Origin: Gambelia wislizenii
Taxonomy: Eukaryota > Chordata > Lepidosauria > Squamata > Crotaphytidae
DNA length: 64,000 nucleotides
Assembly (NCBI GenBank): GCA_030847615.1
Contig: JAUMIR010000003.1
Coordinates: forward strand, 341,138,256-341,202,255
Direction of reading: 5' to 3'
Below the pieces are notes generated by a model. It worked only from the letters and a program-made list of their open reading frames with translations. It was not told the DNA's origin and ran no database searches. The position numbers and the translations under genes were made by a program. Numbering within the stretch: position 1 is the stretch's first letter; the number at the start of each line of letters is the position of its first letter. This document shows positions 41,846 through 52,680 of the stretch, one piece after another.

Positions 41846-42390
41846 CCTTTTGTTGGACTACAATTCCCATAATTTCATAAACCATAGCTACCTGTGTGAT
41901 TATGGATGCTGGAGTTCAACTTTTCTAGTGGGCACCAGACTGGTGAAAGTTGCCTTAGGAGAAAAGAATATTGAACTTAAGCATGTAATTCAGCTTTTAT
42001 TAGATGGCAAACTGAAAATTAACTCACAAAGATCCAGAATATTGTATTAATGCAGTATGTAAATCAAGGTAGGATGAAGGGCAGCAGAACAATCATGCTG
42101 ACAGGGGGGGTTGGGAGTTGTAGTCCAAAAATAATTTTTGCGCACTCTGATTGAGAGGCAACTGTGAGCCTTAAGAGTGTTTGTCTACTCTTCACTTGTC
42201 TTTTTTGCTATTGGAATCCTTCTTAATAAAAGTGTAGTTGGACATAGTTTGATGTCTATTTCCATATCCCCATAAGAGATGTTCATTTCAGTTGTAGCTT
42301 TAAAAGTGCCAGAGGCTGGATTCTGACAGACAGCATTGTCAGAGAGGTCATGGATCTCATACTCAGTCATACTCAGGATGGGGCAAGTTT
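41846..42390. other. Mostly unassigned
   Basis: GGGTTGGGAGTTGTAGTCC at 42107-42125 is a MITE remnant; the rest is not recognised. Confidence 0.45.
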
Positions 42391-42394
42391 GTTT

Positions 42395-42660
42395 TCTGCT
42401 GCTCCAGAGACTAAGACATGGAACAATGGACTCAAACTACAGGAAAAGAGAACCACCTAAACATTAGGAAGAACTTCCTGACAGTAAGAGCTGTTCGGAA
42501 GTGGAATACACTGCTTCGGAGTGTGATGGAGTCTCCTTCTTTGGAGGTTTTAAAACAGAGGCTTGATGGCTATCTGTCAGGGATGATTTGATTGTGTATT
42601 CCTGCATGGCAGGGGGTTGGACTGGATAGCCCTTGTGGTATCTTCCAACTCTATGATTCA
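42395..42660 (+). mobile_element. CR1 LINE 3' end
   Basis: CTGCTCCAGAGACTAAGACATG, CTAAACATTAGGAAGAACTTC, GAGTCTCCTTCTTTGGAGG and GGGGGTTGGACTGGATAGCC end in CTATGATTC, the CR1 3' terminus. The frame is shifted from the consensus in places. Confidence 0.85.
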
Positions 42661-42957
42661 TGGTGTACACACAGTGTCAAAGTCAGTAGCTGGTGAGCCT
42701 GGACCATATCTCCTTACAGGGCTGTGGAATTTCCCCCTGTTGCCAACACAGAGGGTGAGGAAGTTGGGGGATCGGGCTTATTGGTAACAAAAGAGCCCAC
42801 CAGGCAGCTATAGATAGTAAAAAAATGGTTGCACATTCCTCACTCCAGGAAAACTAGTGGCTCTTTAGTACCATGATCTACAAGCTCTTGATTGTTTCCC
42901 ATTAGAGTCAATGTCACATTCCTAATAGAACCTGGAAATGGGGTTTTGGGGGACTAC

Positions 42958-43573
42958 AGACATTATCAGATGGGGCCAAAATGCCCCATTACTTCCCCAC
43001 CACCTCCTATCCTGTTCCTGCAATGGAATGGAGGTAAATGTTCACACACTTACCTCCATTCCGCTCCAGGAAAGGGCTCCCTTCTTCCTTTGCCGGCCAG
43101 CTGTAAATGCAGCCGTCGTAAGGCTGCCTTTATGACTGGCCAGCTGAAATCCTGCTCATTCTTGCGAGAGAATAAGTGGGAGGGAAATTAAAAATACCCC
43201 CCAACTGTCAAATCGAAAAATAAAAGGCAATTTTTTTAAAAAAAGCAACCTGGGGAGGGGGGGAGAAGGGTGCCACTTACCTTGATGTCCAGATCATGGC
43301 AGGAAGTGATTGCCACGGACCTCCTCCCCTGTGCCTGTCATCGCGGAACTGGGACTGGGATCCATTTCCCACGTCCCTGATTCCATGACAGACACAGAAG
43401 AAAACGGAAAAGGGTTCTATTCACAATGTTTCATCGTGAATAGAATACCCTGGGAGCAGAACGGGGGCAGGAAGGGAACATCACAGAGGGGCTTGACATC
43501 ATCCGAAAGGGAGCCCCTTTCTCGCCTCTGTTCTGTTCTTGTCCCGGGGTATTTGCCCCATCTGATAATCTCC
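42958..43573 (-). mobile_element. 616-bp MITE (copy I)
   Basis: The left end is altered (AGACATTATCAGATGGGGCC); the right end GGGGTATTTGCCCC, ATCTGATAATCTCC is intact. Flanks TAC and TCT show no duplication. The reverse strand carries AAGGTAAGTGGCACC near 43273. The hairpin TATTCACAATGTTTCATCGTGAATA is at about 43420. It belongs to the same subfamily as copy H. Confidence 0.85.
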
Positions 43574-43575
43574 TC

Positions 43576-44692
43576 TAACTGCCAGAAAGCTCAAGCCAGC
43601 ATGTCTACTGGCCACTCTAGCTGGGGGATTCTAGGAGCTGTAGGCCAAAGGAGTATATTTTCTAAGCTCTGATCTCTAGTTACAGAGCTCAGATGACCTC
43701 CACTTAAAATCATGGAAAGACACTGACAGATTAGATGGGCTAACAGCCTTACTTGGTACAGCTGAGGGCCTTACAACCCTTTGATTGCAGTGGTGCCATA
43801 TAGTTCAGTGGCCACTGAGTTCCATTCAATCCAGTGGGATTTGCATTGCAGGGGGGGGGTCTGTAGATTATGTCCTTTTTATCTTGGAAAACTCAGAATA
43901 GGTTCTCCGTAGATATTCAGGATCTTGAGATCTTGCCCAAGATTTTGTGAGGTTAATCAGCCATGACTCCAGAGTTTTTCCCTGGTGGGCTTTCTCCCGT
44001 TAGACTTCTTGCCCTTGACAGTCCTTGAATGAGCCCAAATGAGACATCTTCCTCCCCCTTTCCAATAGTCTCATTTAACAAGCATTCCAAAAAGGTTTGT
44101 AGTCCATTCTTCATTGTTTCATTAATTATCCTCCCTTAGAGAGACAGCACAGCCCACCTACATTATGTTTTGGCAACTGGCACTTCTTGTTTTGTTTTAA
44201 TATCAACAGACTGCATATTCCAAGAGAACAGAGGCAGAACTGAATACCACTATCTAGTTCTTACAAGTTTTATAATGTAGTGTGTCTCTTTGTATGAGTA
44301 TGCTTCACAGCGCTTCCAATTCCCAGCGGGTTAAGGGGAGAAAAATTAATTTATGAAATGACGCAGAAATATGCTTGTTATGCCTAGAAAATGGATTTTG
44401 TGGGATTTACTGGGTATTTGAAAGGTATTAAGTTTTAATCATGTGGAGCAATATTCACTCTAAACCTGGTAGGAATGTGTCAGTACTAGGCTGTTGTTTT
44501 GTTGCCTTTTAAATATGCACAGAAGATACTCATACTATATGTTCCAACTGTATACTCTCCAACACTGCACAGATGAAAAACAGGACACGTGTCACCAAGC
44601 AACATCAGAGTGTGGTCAAAATGACAAAAGTTAAAAAGTCTACTGAGGAGGACAAGATTCTTTCCCCCCCTTCTCTGCTCTTCCCCACCCTG
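43576..44692. other. Mostly unassigned
   Basis: Bases 43600-43675 (GGGGGATTCTAGGAGCTGTAG) are a MITE remnant. The rest of the stretch has no recognisable gene. Confidence 0.45.
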
Positions 44693-44975
44693 TGGGGGTC
44701 TTATCTACACTAGCCAGGAAATACCGGTTCCCTGTCAGTGTATCCTGGCTGCGGAGGTGGCCCATTTCCACCACACCCCCATACCCCCATTACCTGCAGA
44801 AGACAGGCCGGAGTCCAAACAGGATGTCGACCTATCCTAAAACTACCATTATCTTGCTAATGTGGAAGCCAGGCAGGGCCCCCCCGCAACATGTGACTGC
44901 AAGGCCCCTGCATGTGACCAGCCTCAGTCACATGCTGAGGGACCCCTGCCTGGCTTCTGGAAGAGCCAGGGAGCT

Positions 44976-45339
44976 GTAGTATAAGGGAGACAGAATCCTA
45001 AACAATACAGGAATCAATATGATTCTTTAATTATAATATCGTATAAGGAATTTACAAATATAACATATATTATTTAACAGTAAATATTGAAAATTAATTG
45101 GTAATGCTATTATGCAAGTCACTTATGAAGAGACACAATTTGTTAGGTGGTATACCATAATATTATTAACTGGTGGACACAATATATATTCAGATACAAT
45201 AAATCACTTTTAAAATTGCAGAGTCAATATAACATAATTTATGTAATATAATTGTATCTGTAAATTCCTTATATGGTATTATAATTAAAGAATCATATTG
45301 ATTGCTATATTGTTTAGGATTCTGTCTCCCTTATACTAC
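44976..45339. mobile_element. AT-rich 364-bp element: 86-bp inverted repeats, 14-bp duplication
   Basis: The ends GTAGTATAAGGGAGACAGAA and TTCTGTCTCCCTTATACTAC begin inverted repeats of about 86 bp with roughly six mismatches. AGAGCCAGGGAGCT is present on both sides (44962-44975 and 45340-45353), followed by G. A 14-15 bp duplication is unusual for a cut-and-paste transposon and closer to the size made by target-primed retrotransposition, yet long inverted repeats are not a retroelement feature. The interior has no open frame. Family unknown. Confidence 0.85.
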
Positions 45340-45402
45340 AGAGCCAGGGAGCTGGCAGCGGCAGGGAGGAATGGCATGCCGTACAAGCTCCCACAGACAC
45401 GT

Positions 45403-45488
45403 GGGGCCTAATCTGACAGAAACAGGGTTTTTTCTTATATTATATGGGGCCTAATCTGGCAGAAACAGGGTTTTTTCTTCTATCATGG
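45403..45488. repeat. 43-bp tandem duplication
   Basis: GGGGCCTAATCTGACAGAAA, CAGGGTTTTTTCTTATATTAT occurs twice in direct succession with a few differences, inside the outer transposon. Confidence 0.85.
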
Positions 45489-45912
45489 TAAAGGGCCCTA
45501 TCCTGGCTTACCACCACCCCCATTCCAGCCCCATATCTGCCATGGGGGTCATTTAGACTGCCTGGGGGCAGATTGGGGTAAATGCCCTGTGTCGTCTGGA
45601 CTTCAAGGCTCTGGAACGGGGACAAGCCGGGTATTTGGCCAGTGTAGACAAGGCCTGGGTTGAGTGACACTGCTTTTGCACTTTGAACACAGTTTGAAGT
45701 AACTGAAGTAAGCAGAGGACAAAGAAGGAAAATGGGTGGAGGGAGAGAAACTGTGATGTTTTAAAAGCAGCTGGAAAAAATGGGACAAGGGAGGATTAAT
45801 TCAGACTGTCCCTGCCAAATTGGGATTGTTAGAGGATATGCAACTGCAAGGATAGCCCCTGTTTTGGGTAACAATACCTGACAGTTTCTGAACAAGAAAC
45901 TGGAGTCAAGTA

Positions 45913-46473
45913 GGACTTTATCAGACCAACATACAAAAACATTTCTGTCCCACCAAAAGCTAACTGTGTACTTGTCCCAGCAACATAACCCTTTCTTTCA
46001 AACCCAACTTCAATAGTGTCAATGAGCACTCCCAGCATTAATGGAGCTCTGTTCACTTCTGCACTTGTGATCTCGGCAATTCCCATGCAAAGGCATGAGT
46101 GTGGTAAAATTAAAAAATACAGCAAAGCAAAGACAGAAAACGCACACACAAACACAGAAACATACTTTAAAACTTAAAAGTGAACCGGGGAGGTTCATAA
46201 AAAGAGTGTCCTCTACCTGGATTTCACATTCTCACCCGGAAGTGTTCTGGCAGGACTGCCCATTGACGCTGTATTTATGAGACAAAAATGGCATGCAGTT
46301 TCAAATTGCAATACCAGCAAAAAAGCACCGCGGGAGATCTATTGACAGCTTGGCCTGTCAATAAAACGGCTTATTTTCAGGACATTATCACAAAAGAACA
46401 ACATGTAGTATAGGCACCTTTTTGTATTCTTTTGGTGTCAATATGATGCCATTTTTTCCACTGCTGATAAAGT
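45913..46473 (-). mobile_element. 561-bp MITE, GGACTTTATCAGAC ends (copy K3)
   Basis: The left end is GGACTTTATCAGACC and the right end is CTGCTGATAAAGTCC; flanks GTA and ATA are a near-match duplication. Core landmarks are CACCCGGAAGTGTTCTGGC, CATTGACGCTGTATT and the hairpin TATTGACAGCTTGGCCTGTCAATA. The donor site has decayed (CTCTACCTGGATTTC). Confidence 0.85.
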
Positions 46474-46771
46474 CCATAGTTCTGTTTCACCACAACTGCT
46501 AAGACAAACCTGACAGGAATCTATGTTGTGTTTTTTTACCCAAACAAAGATACTTATTGGGAGGGGAATCTGTAAGGGGAATCTTCCATTTGTACTCAAA
46601 AATGGTTTCAAAGAGAATGAGACCATAGGCCTCTGGCCTGGTATTTTATCAAAATGTGAGGAAGACTCTCCCACCAAAGTACAAAGAATTGCAGAAAAGA
46701 AAGAAGCATTTAAGAACAGAAAAAGAGGCAAGTGGGGGAGAGAAAATATTCTGCTGAAAAACTCAGACAGA

Positions 46772-47102
46772 GGAGATTTTCAGACAGGCAAAAATCGCTC
46801 CTTGCCGCGCGAGCAGCCTCCCGAAACTGCTGCGCGGCAAGGGTCTTCTTCGGACGACGCTGTGCCTCTGGCGAAACCGTCCGTGTCACTTCCGTGAAGC
46901 TTGGGACGGCTCCGCGTCATATTTCAAGCACGGAGGCTGCCCGTGCTTGAAATATGACGCGGAGCCATCCCAAGCTTCACGGAAGTGACACGGACGGTTT
47001 CGCCAGAGGCACAGCGTCGTCCGAAGAAGACCCTTGCCGCGCAGCAGTTTCGGGAGGCTGCTCGCGCGGCAAGGAGCGATTTTTGCCTGTCTGAAAATCT
47101 CC
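46772..47102. mobile_element. 331-bp palindromic MITE (copy 2)
   Basis: Arms 46772-46933 and 46941-47102 flank the loop AGGCTGC, the reverse complement of copy 1's loop, so it lies in the opposite orientation. Only one arm mismatch exists (46967, a CpG to CpA change). AGA lies on both sides (46769-46771, 47103-47105). I count 35 CpG sites. It differs from copy 1 at four positions per arm, all mirrored in both arms. Confidence 0.93.
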
Positions 47103-47105
47103 AGA

Positions 47106-47810
47106 GTTAGGTGTTACAACCCTAGTGGATGAAGTTGAACTGAGGAGATAGTGTCTGAAGCACATTCATTAAAGGAGGAGGGGCAGAGTTACCACCCAAA
47201 TCCCACCTATTTAGAAGGTTCTAAACAGTTGCTTTGCATAGGCAGGGCCCTGCATGTATGATGTAGAGAGACCACAACAACAACAACAACAACAAATACT
47301 TTCCCATTTTGTCCACAAACTGGCCTAGATTCAGCAAGTACACTGATGGAGGTTGAATCTCTACTAGCAAACGTACAGACCATTCTTGCAGGATGGGTAG
47401 GCAGAGGCTGCTTCTCCATTATGACTTATTCCTCAGTTCTGGAATAGTAGCCAGGACGTTCCCACTCAACAGCAGCCGTGTACCAGGATCATGGCCCCTA
47501 CAAATGGGGGGGGGGGCTGACAGGGCTCTAGACTGGGGGCCCAGGCACCTGGGATTAGGAGAGGGACCTGGCATGATATTATTGTAAGTTTTTATTATGT
47601 AAATCCATTTATTTTTTTTAAATAAATATAAACGTTACTTTGGTGTCATCATTTATCTTGCTGCCCTTAACTTTAGTAGTACCGGTAGGTAGGGAGTCTG
47701 CCAAAGATCCTAGCCTGGGGGCCTGCTTCAGGAGGTGGGGGCCATGGCCAGGATGCATTCCAGCTGCCTATGTCCAGCTGGGGAAGAAAAAGCATCCACT
47801 GCCCCCAATC
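47106..47810. other. Unassigned sequence
   Basis: A (CAA)n run is at 47277-47294. Otherwise nothing recognised. Confidence 0.5.
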
Positions 47811-47813
47811 TAA

Positions 47814-48944
47814 GGAAATTATCAGACTAGTGTGTTAAAACACTGTAATTCTGCAAGTGAGGAAAGCAGAAACACTGTGGCATTATTGCACTTACTAATG
47901 CACATCGCTGTAATCACGTAAAAGAACCTCCACGGAATCATCACACAATGGCCACTAGCGCTGTAAGAACAGGACTTTACTTCTGCAATTTGACATGGGC
48001 AAGATTTCGGTGGTTCTCGCAAAAAGACTCGAGTGTGCTTAACACTCCAAAAACACCTTAAGCAACAAGTACAGTAGCACCCCTGTATCCGTTGGGGGAG
48101 TGGTTCTGGGGGGACCCGTAGATGGGAAATTCCATGGATAATAGCGAAGGCCATCCCAGGGGCCATCTAGTCTCCCCCCTTCCCCTCCGCCAAAGCCCTG
48201 CCGCGGCAACAGGAGCTGTCCCGAGCGAAGGAGGGCGAGTTCGATCCTCCCCTCCCTTCACCCCCACCATGGCCCCACTACAGTGGCAATCGCAGGGGCG
48301 AAGGAGGGTAGGGAGGAGACTAGATCACTCCCCCTTCCCCCCCAGACATGGCCATGCTGCAGCAGTGATCGTGGTGGTATAGGGGGTGGGGAGGAGGCTA
48401 GATTGCTCCTCCCCCTCTTCCCCCTTCATCCCCCTCGATTGCTGCAGTGGTGATCAGGAGCCCTCCCAGGGGAAGGGATAGGGGAGGTGAGATTCCTCCT
48501 TCCCCCTCCCTTCCCCCTGCCATCACCAACTGCAGATAATTGAATCCGCAGTTGGTGAATCAGTAGATGCACAGGTACTACTGTAAATGAACATACGAGC
48601 ACAGAAACAAACCTAAAAATGTTAGAACTAAATGGGACATTTCATAAAAAGAGCATCCTTTACTTCATTTTCACATTCTCACCCAGACATATTCTCACTG
48701 AAGACCGCCCATTCATGCTGTAATATTGCAATTACAATGGGATGTGGTTTCAGACACCATGAATACTGCAAAAAAAAGCGATATTGACGATTTATTTATG
48801 GCTTGTCCTGTCAATTAGCAGCAATGCTTTATTCGTGGCTAGGGCACGAAGTAACCAAGTGGAGACGACATCATGCGATAGTTGCACCCATTCATGCTAC
48901 CATGATGTCGTAATCCTGTGATTTTGCCATGTTCAATAAAGTCC
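47814..48944 (-). mobile_element. MITE with TAA duplication, split by a Tigger-like element (copy L)
   Basis: The left end is GGAAATTATCAGACTAG and the right end is GTTCAATAAAGTCC, with TAA on both sides (47811-47813, 48945-48947). Removing the TA-flanked insert leaves about 617 bp, the family length. The two termini are of different subtypes (GGAAATT and GGACTTT), which joins the subfamilies. The hairpin is altered by a longer loop near 48783. Confidence 0.85.
48072..48583. mobile_element. 512-bp Tigger-like MITE nested in copy L
   Basis: CAGTAGCACCCCTGTATCC and GCACAGGTACTACTG are inverted ends with TA outside (48070-48071, 48584-48585). The interior is very GC-rich, with repeats of CTAGATC..CTCCCCCTTCCCC type. 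No coding frame is credible. Confidence 0.8.
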
Positions 48945-48947
48945 TAA

Positions 48948-49984
48948 GCCTCCCCTTTCTTCATTTGTAGCCAGAATGTGCCTGGCCACACTCCTGCAGC
49001 CGGACAGTTTCCAAGGGGTCAGAACTGCAGCTGAGAGCCACAACGCCACCTCTTTTACACAGCTGGGGCAATATCCTTCAAATGCATACAGCAATGTGCC
49101 TGGGGATTATGCCAGCACATGTCACCTACAGGATCTTGGCCACATTGTGAACAGAACCTGGGACATTTTGTGTACAAGTGTGTCTTCTGGCAATGAGTTC
49201 TGCAGCTCTCTCTAACTCATGAGGAAATGAGTATCGCACTTTATAGGTGTAGTAATGGGAAAGGAAGGACAGACTGTTCAGCCGCAGCTGAAGTATAGTT
49301 ACATCTTCTCCAAGAGGAAATCCCATTTTCCATCACAGGCTGATCCATTTTCTTGTTCAAGGCATTAACTCAGTTGGATTTAATTCTCTAATAGGGTTAG
49401 TTGGCCCTGCAGGTCTAAACCTTGCTATGCCTATGTGAGAGATGAAGCCCATGTTGTGTGTAATTAAACTTCCTCTTGTTTAGATTCTCTCATGTATTTG
49501 ACTGTGAGGCAGAGGGAGCATTTTGGCTTTATAGTAACGTCCCTTTTGCATTGATACACTTGCATACATTGCATTGATACGCCTTGGTTTCATAGGTTGT
49601 TATTATGTTTGGGGAGAGTTCACGTGCGTGTTTCTCACATCATGCCTGCTACAAGTGATGCTGTATGCTTGAAATAGCCATTACAGATCAGAAAGAAAAA
49701 GACTTGATTAGAGAGTATGGTAAATAAGGAAGACATGGCCAGAGCAGGACTGGCGCAAGAAAGTTGCTATCTAAGGCAAAGGGCAAGATGGTGCCCAACC
49801 CATTCCCTATATAAATGCTAGACTGACTGGCAGTCTACTCTTACTACAGCACTGGCAATGAAACAGCTGCTGGTTCCATCCCTTTTGAGCATCATGACAG
49901 CAGCCAAGAGTGCATATTTTTGTATGGCCCTTTGGTACCTAAATCCAAATCAAAGAAGGAAGCAGCAGTCAGTACCAAGTCAAA
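48948..49984. other. Unassigned sequence
   Basis: Nothing recognised. Confidence 0.5.
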
Positions 49985-50262
49985 CCAAAATGCTATAAAA
50001 GCACACAAAGCAAAAACATGTAAGATATTCCACCTCAACATTAGGAGGAACTTTTTGATAGTGAGAGCTGTCCGGCAGTGGAACACACTCCCTTGGAGCA
50101 TGGTGGGGTCTCCTTCCTTGGAGGTCTTTAAACAGATGCTGGATTGCCATCTGTCGGGGATGCTTTGATCAAGATTTCCTGCATGGCAGGGGGTTGGACT
50201 GGATGGCCCTCGTGGTCTCTTCCAACTCTACAATTCTATGATTCTATGATTCTATGAAATCA
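49985..50262 (+). mobile_element. CR1 LINE 3' end with ATTCTATG tail
   Basis: The frame encodes FHLNIRRNFLIVRAVRQWNT, then SLEVFKQMLDCHLSGML. The 3' UTR ends GACTGGATGGCCCTCGTGG, CTATGATTCTATGATTCTATG, the hallmark CR1 terminus. 5'-truncated. Confidence 0.92.
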
Positions 50263-51172
50263 ATATAATTACAAAAGCATGATAGAAGAAAACAACACCC
50301 AGTAAACAGAAACCCAAGGTCACAGAGAATTTAAATATAGACAGAACATAGGATGAATATTCTTCCAATACTCTGCTAATTGTAGGGGGGGGGGGACTTT
50401 CCAGTTGCCTTAAAACACTGTGAAAAAACAGTCAGGAATTAACAGTCCTAAAGATTCTGAAGAAGAAAATTCAAAACGTGATACAAACTGGAAGTCAATA
50501 TACATTTACACCTTGTTTGTCCATTTTTATTGTCTCATTGCTGTGCTCCCATGTTTGGTTTAGCATTCTACAGCATGTGTCCATATGATATCTCATTGGG
50601 TTTTGAGACAGCCAGAGGAACACTCAAGCAACACATCCTAGACATTGAACATCTTGGCCAAATTACTAAATTCATACTAATTAACAGAACATCTCAAGTG
50701 TGTAAACTAGCAAACTATATTTCGGCACTCTCAGTTTACAAGCATCAAGGGGCCTTCACACTAGCACAATTTGATTTTCTCTACTCCTCTCCTGTTTTCG
50801 GGAAATTTTCAGAAAATCCCCTTTTCTGATCACTTGTGCCCTTATGACTCAGGGGAAGTTGAATAGGTGACCCATGTTCTTCTTTATTGACTCTTTTATA
50901 TTATGAAAATCTTTACTGAATCTGTATTAATTAAATTGTCAGGATGTTCAGATTTTTTTTATGTTTCCTTCCTCCTCTCTGATGAAAATAGTTCAGTTAC
51001 CTCTAGTGCTACTACATTTTGGGCAGCTGCATGGACTTTTTGACAAGATTGTACATGCCACCGCCCTCTTCCACTTGGAAATATAGTCTGTTTTATTATT
51101 TGTCTTGTCCAATCATTTTAAATTAATCTTGTATGCTTTTTATTTTATAGCCCTGGTTACAGATGATAATAA
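50263..51172. other. Unassigned sequence
   Basis: Nothing recognised. Confidence 0.5.
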
Positions 51173-51173
51173 A

Positions 51174-51204
51174 AATTGATTGATTGATTGATTGATTGAT
51201 TGAT
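51174..51204. repeat. (ATTG)n microsatellite
   Basis: About seven ATTG units. Confidence 0.95.
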
Positions 51205-51418
51205 AATACATTGATTAATTTTTCATTGTTTATATATCTTTTTATGTTCATATCTCTGTATTCATCCTATATTCTCTATATATTTAGATTCTCTGTGGCC
51301 TTGAGTTTCTGTTAACCGGTTGTTTTCTTCAATCATGTTTTTCTAATGATATTAATTTATCTTACATGTTTTTACAGTCATCTGCCTTTAAAGCATTTTC
51401 TTTTCCTTTAGTCTCTAA
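51205..51418. other. Unassigned AT-rich sequence
   Basis: Nothing recognised. Confidence 0.5.
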
Positions 51419-52260
51419 AGAGATTATCAGATGCTGTAATTTTGGCATTATGCAAATGCCAGGAGATTGCTAAAGGGCTTACCTTTCAGATGACATTGTC
51501 CTCATCTCGTTATGCTCCTGTGCTACTTCCATTCCACGGGGGCTCTTTTTTGTTCACGGGCTAAGCCGTGAATAGATCCCCCATTCTGTTTCTATGACAG
51601 AATGATGAGTGAATGAAAAGATACCCCGTTATGCTGGCAATGCCAGCATCAGTGGGAGGTCTGTGCCAAACAATTGCAGGTGCGATGATAAGTGACACAC
51701 TTTTTTGTACCCTCCCCAGGTTACTTGCGGGTTTTTTTTGTTTTGTTTTTTACAGTTGTTCCTTCATATTCACTGAGGTTTGGTTCCAGGAACCCCACCC
51801 CCGTGGATACAAAAATTGTGAATACTCAAGTCCCAAGCAAAATGGTGTCCCTTATATAAGATGGCAAAATCAAGGTTTGCTTTTTAGATTATTATTTATT
51901 TAAGCATATTTTCAAGCCGTAAATACTTAAATCCGTGGATACCAAATCCATGGATACGGAGGGACAACTGCAGTGTGTTTTTGTGCTTGCTGTCACTTTT
52001 TGATGTTTAGTTTGCTTTTTATTTTTGAATTTCCCACGCACTCGTCCTCTTGCGAGAAGGACCTGGGATTTCAAACCAGGAAGGGAATGGGGACTCTGTT
52101 TGAGCTCCATTCACTCCTGGGCTGCCGAGGGGAGGGAAGCAAACACGATTGAAGTACGTGTAAAACTTTTTGTTTCCACGCTGGGACGGGAACAGGAGGG
52201 GGGGTGGGAGAGAAGATTGCGAGACGGGGACACTTTTTTTGTCCCCATCTGAAAATCTCC
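51419..52260 (+). mobile_element. MITE with nested Tigger-like element (copy D)
   Basis: The left end is AGAGATTATCAGATGC and the right end is CCCATCTGAAAATCTCC; flanks TAA and GAA differ by one base. Without the insert at 51753-51970 it is about 622 bp. The hairpin GTTCACGGGCTAAGCCGTGAAT is at about 51554. The main donor motif is lost here because the matching segment is altered. Confidence 0.85.
51753..51970. mobile_element. Tigger-like MITE nested in copy D
   Basis: CAGTTGTTCCTTCATATTC and TACGGAGGGACAACTG are the ends. TA precedes it and CA (a decayed TA) follows. The interior GTATACC/GGATACC-rich sequence matches 56474-56701. Confidence 0.75.
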
Positions 52261-52558
52261 GAAAACAGGGTTTGTTTCTGAAGCTGTTGTAACTGTGTAT
52301 GTTTCGAAGCTGGCTTTTGAAAATTTTTTGCATTTATTTTTAAAGAATGTTTTACAAGTTTTAATCTGTCATTCATCACCTCGGAGTTTATCACATGCTG
52401 AAAAATTAAACACAAATATTTTAATAAATCATGGTTGAGATTCTGGATAGGGAAATGCATTGTTAAGTTTCTGCACAGGTGGTACTATGACACATCTCTG
52501 CCTTACTTCCCTCATCTAAAGAGCCCAGAGGATGATTTCATTGCTGTGCTTCCAGCTA
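52261..52558. other. Unassigned sequence
   Basis: Nothing recognised. Confidence 0.5.
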
Positions 52559-52561
52559 TAG

Positions 52562-52680
52562 CAGGGGTGGGCAACTGGGGAAAGGTAGGAGGCTGCATTA
52601 TCCCCCAGGAGACCTTGGAGGGCTGCACCCTTGCCACAACTACTCCCCCCTAAAACCAATGTTTTGCCAACATATGCCCT
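52562..52680 (+). mobile_element. hAT-like transposon end
   Basis: CAGGGGTGGGCAACTGGGG and AGACCTTGGAGGGCTGCACC resemble the CAGGGGTGGGCAAC ends of hAT elements. The rest is not defined. Confidence 0.55.

Larger units (their letters stand above)
44697..45655. mobile_element. Inverted-repeat DNA transposon carrying a nested element
   Basis: GGTCTTATCTACACTAGCC on the left pairs with GGCCAGTGTAGACAAGGCC on the right, and the pairing extends to AATACCGG / CCGGGTATT. TGGG occurs outside both ends, so a 3-4 bp duplication is possible. Without the 364-bp inner element and its duplication it would be about 580 bp. No coding frame. Confidence 0.75.

Noticed and set aside
44962..45353. Casposon-like origin, because casposases make 14-15 bp duplications
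   Set aside because: Casposons are prokaryotic; there is no Cas1-like frame here, and the duplication size alone is not evidence.
48072..48583. GC-rich stretch as a CpG-island promoter
   Set aside because: It has transposon ends with TA duplications and lies inside another transposon; no exon follows.
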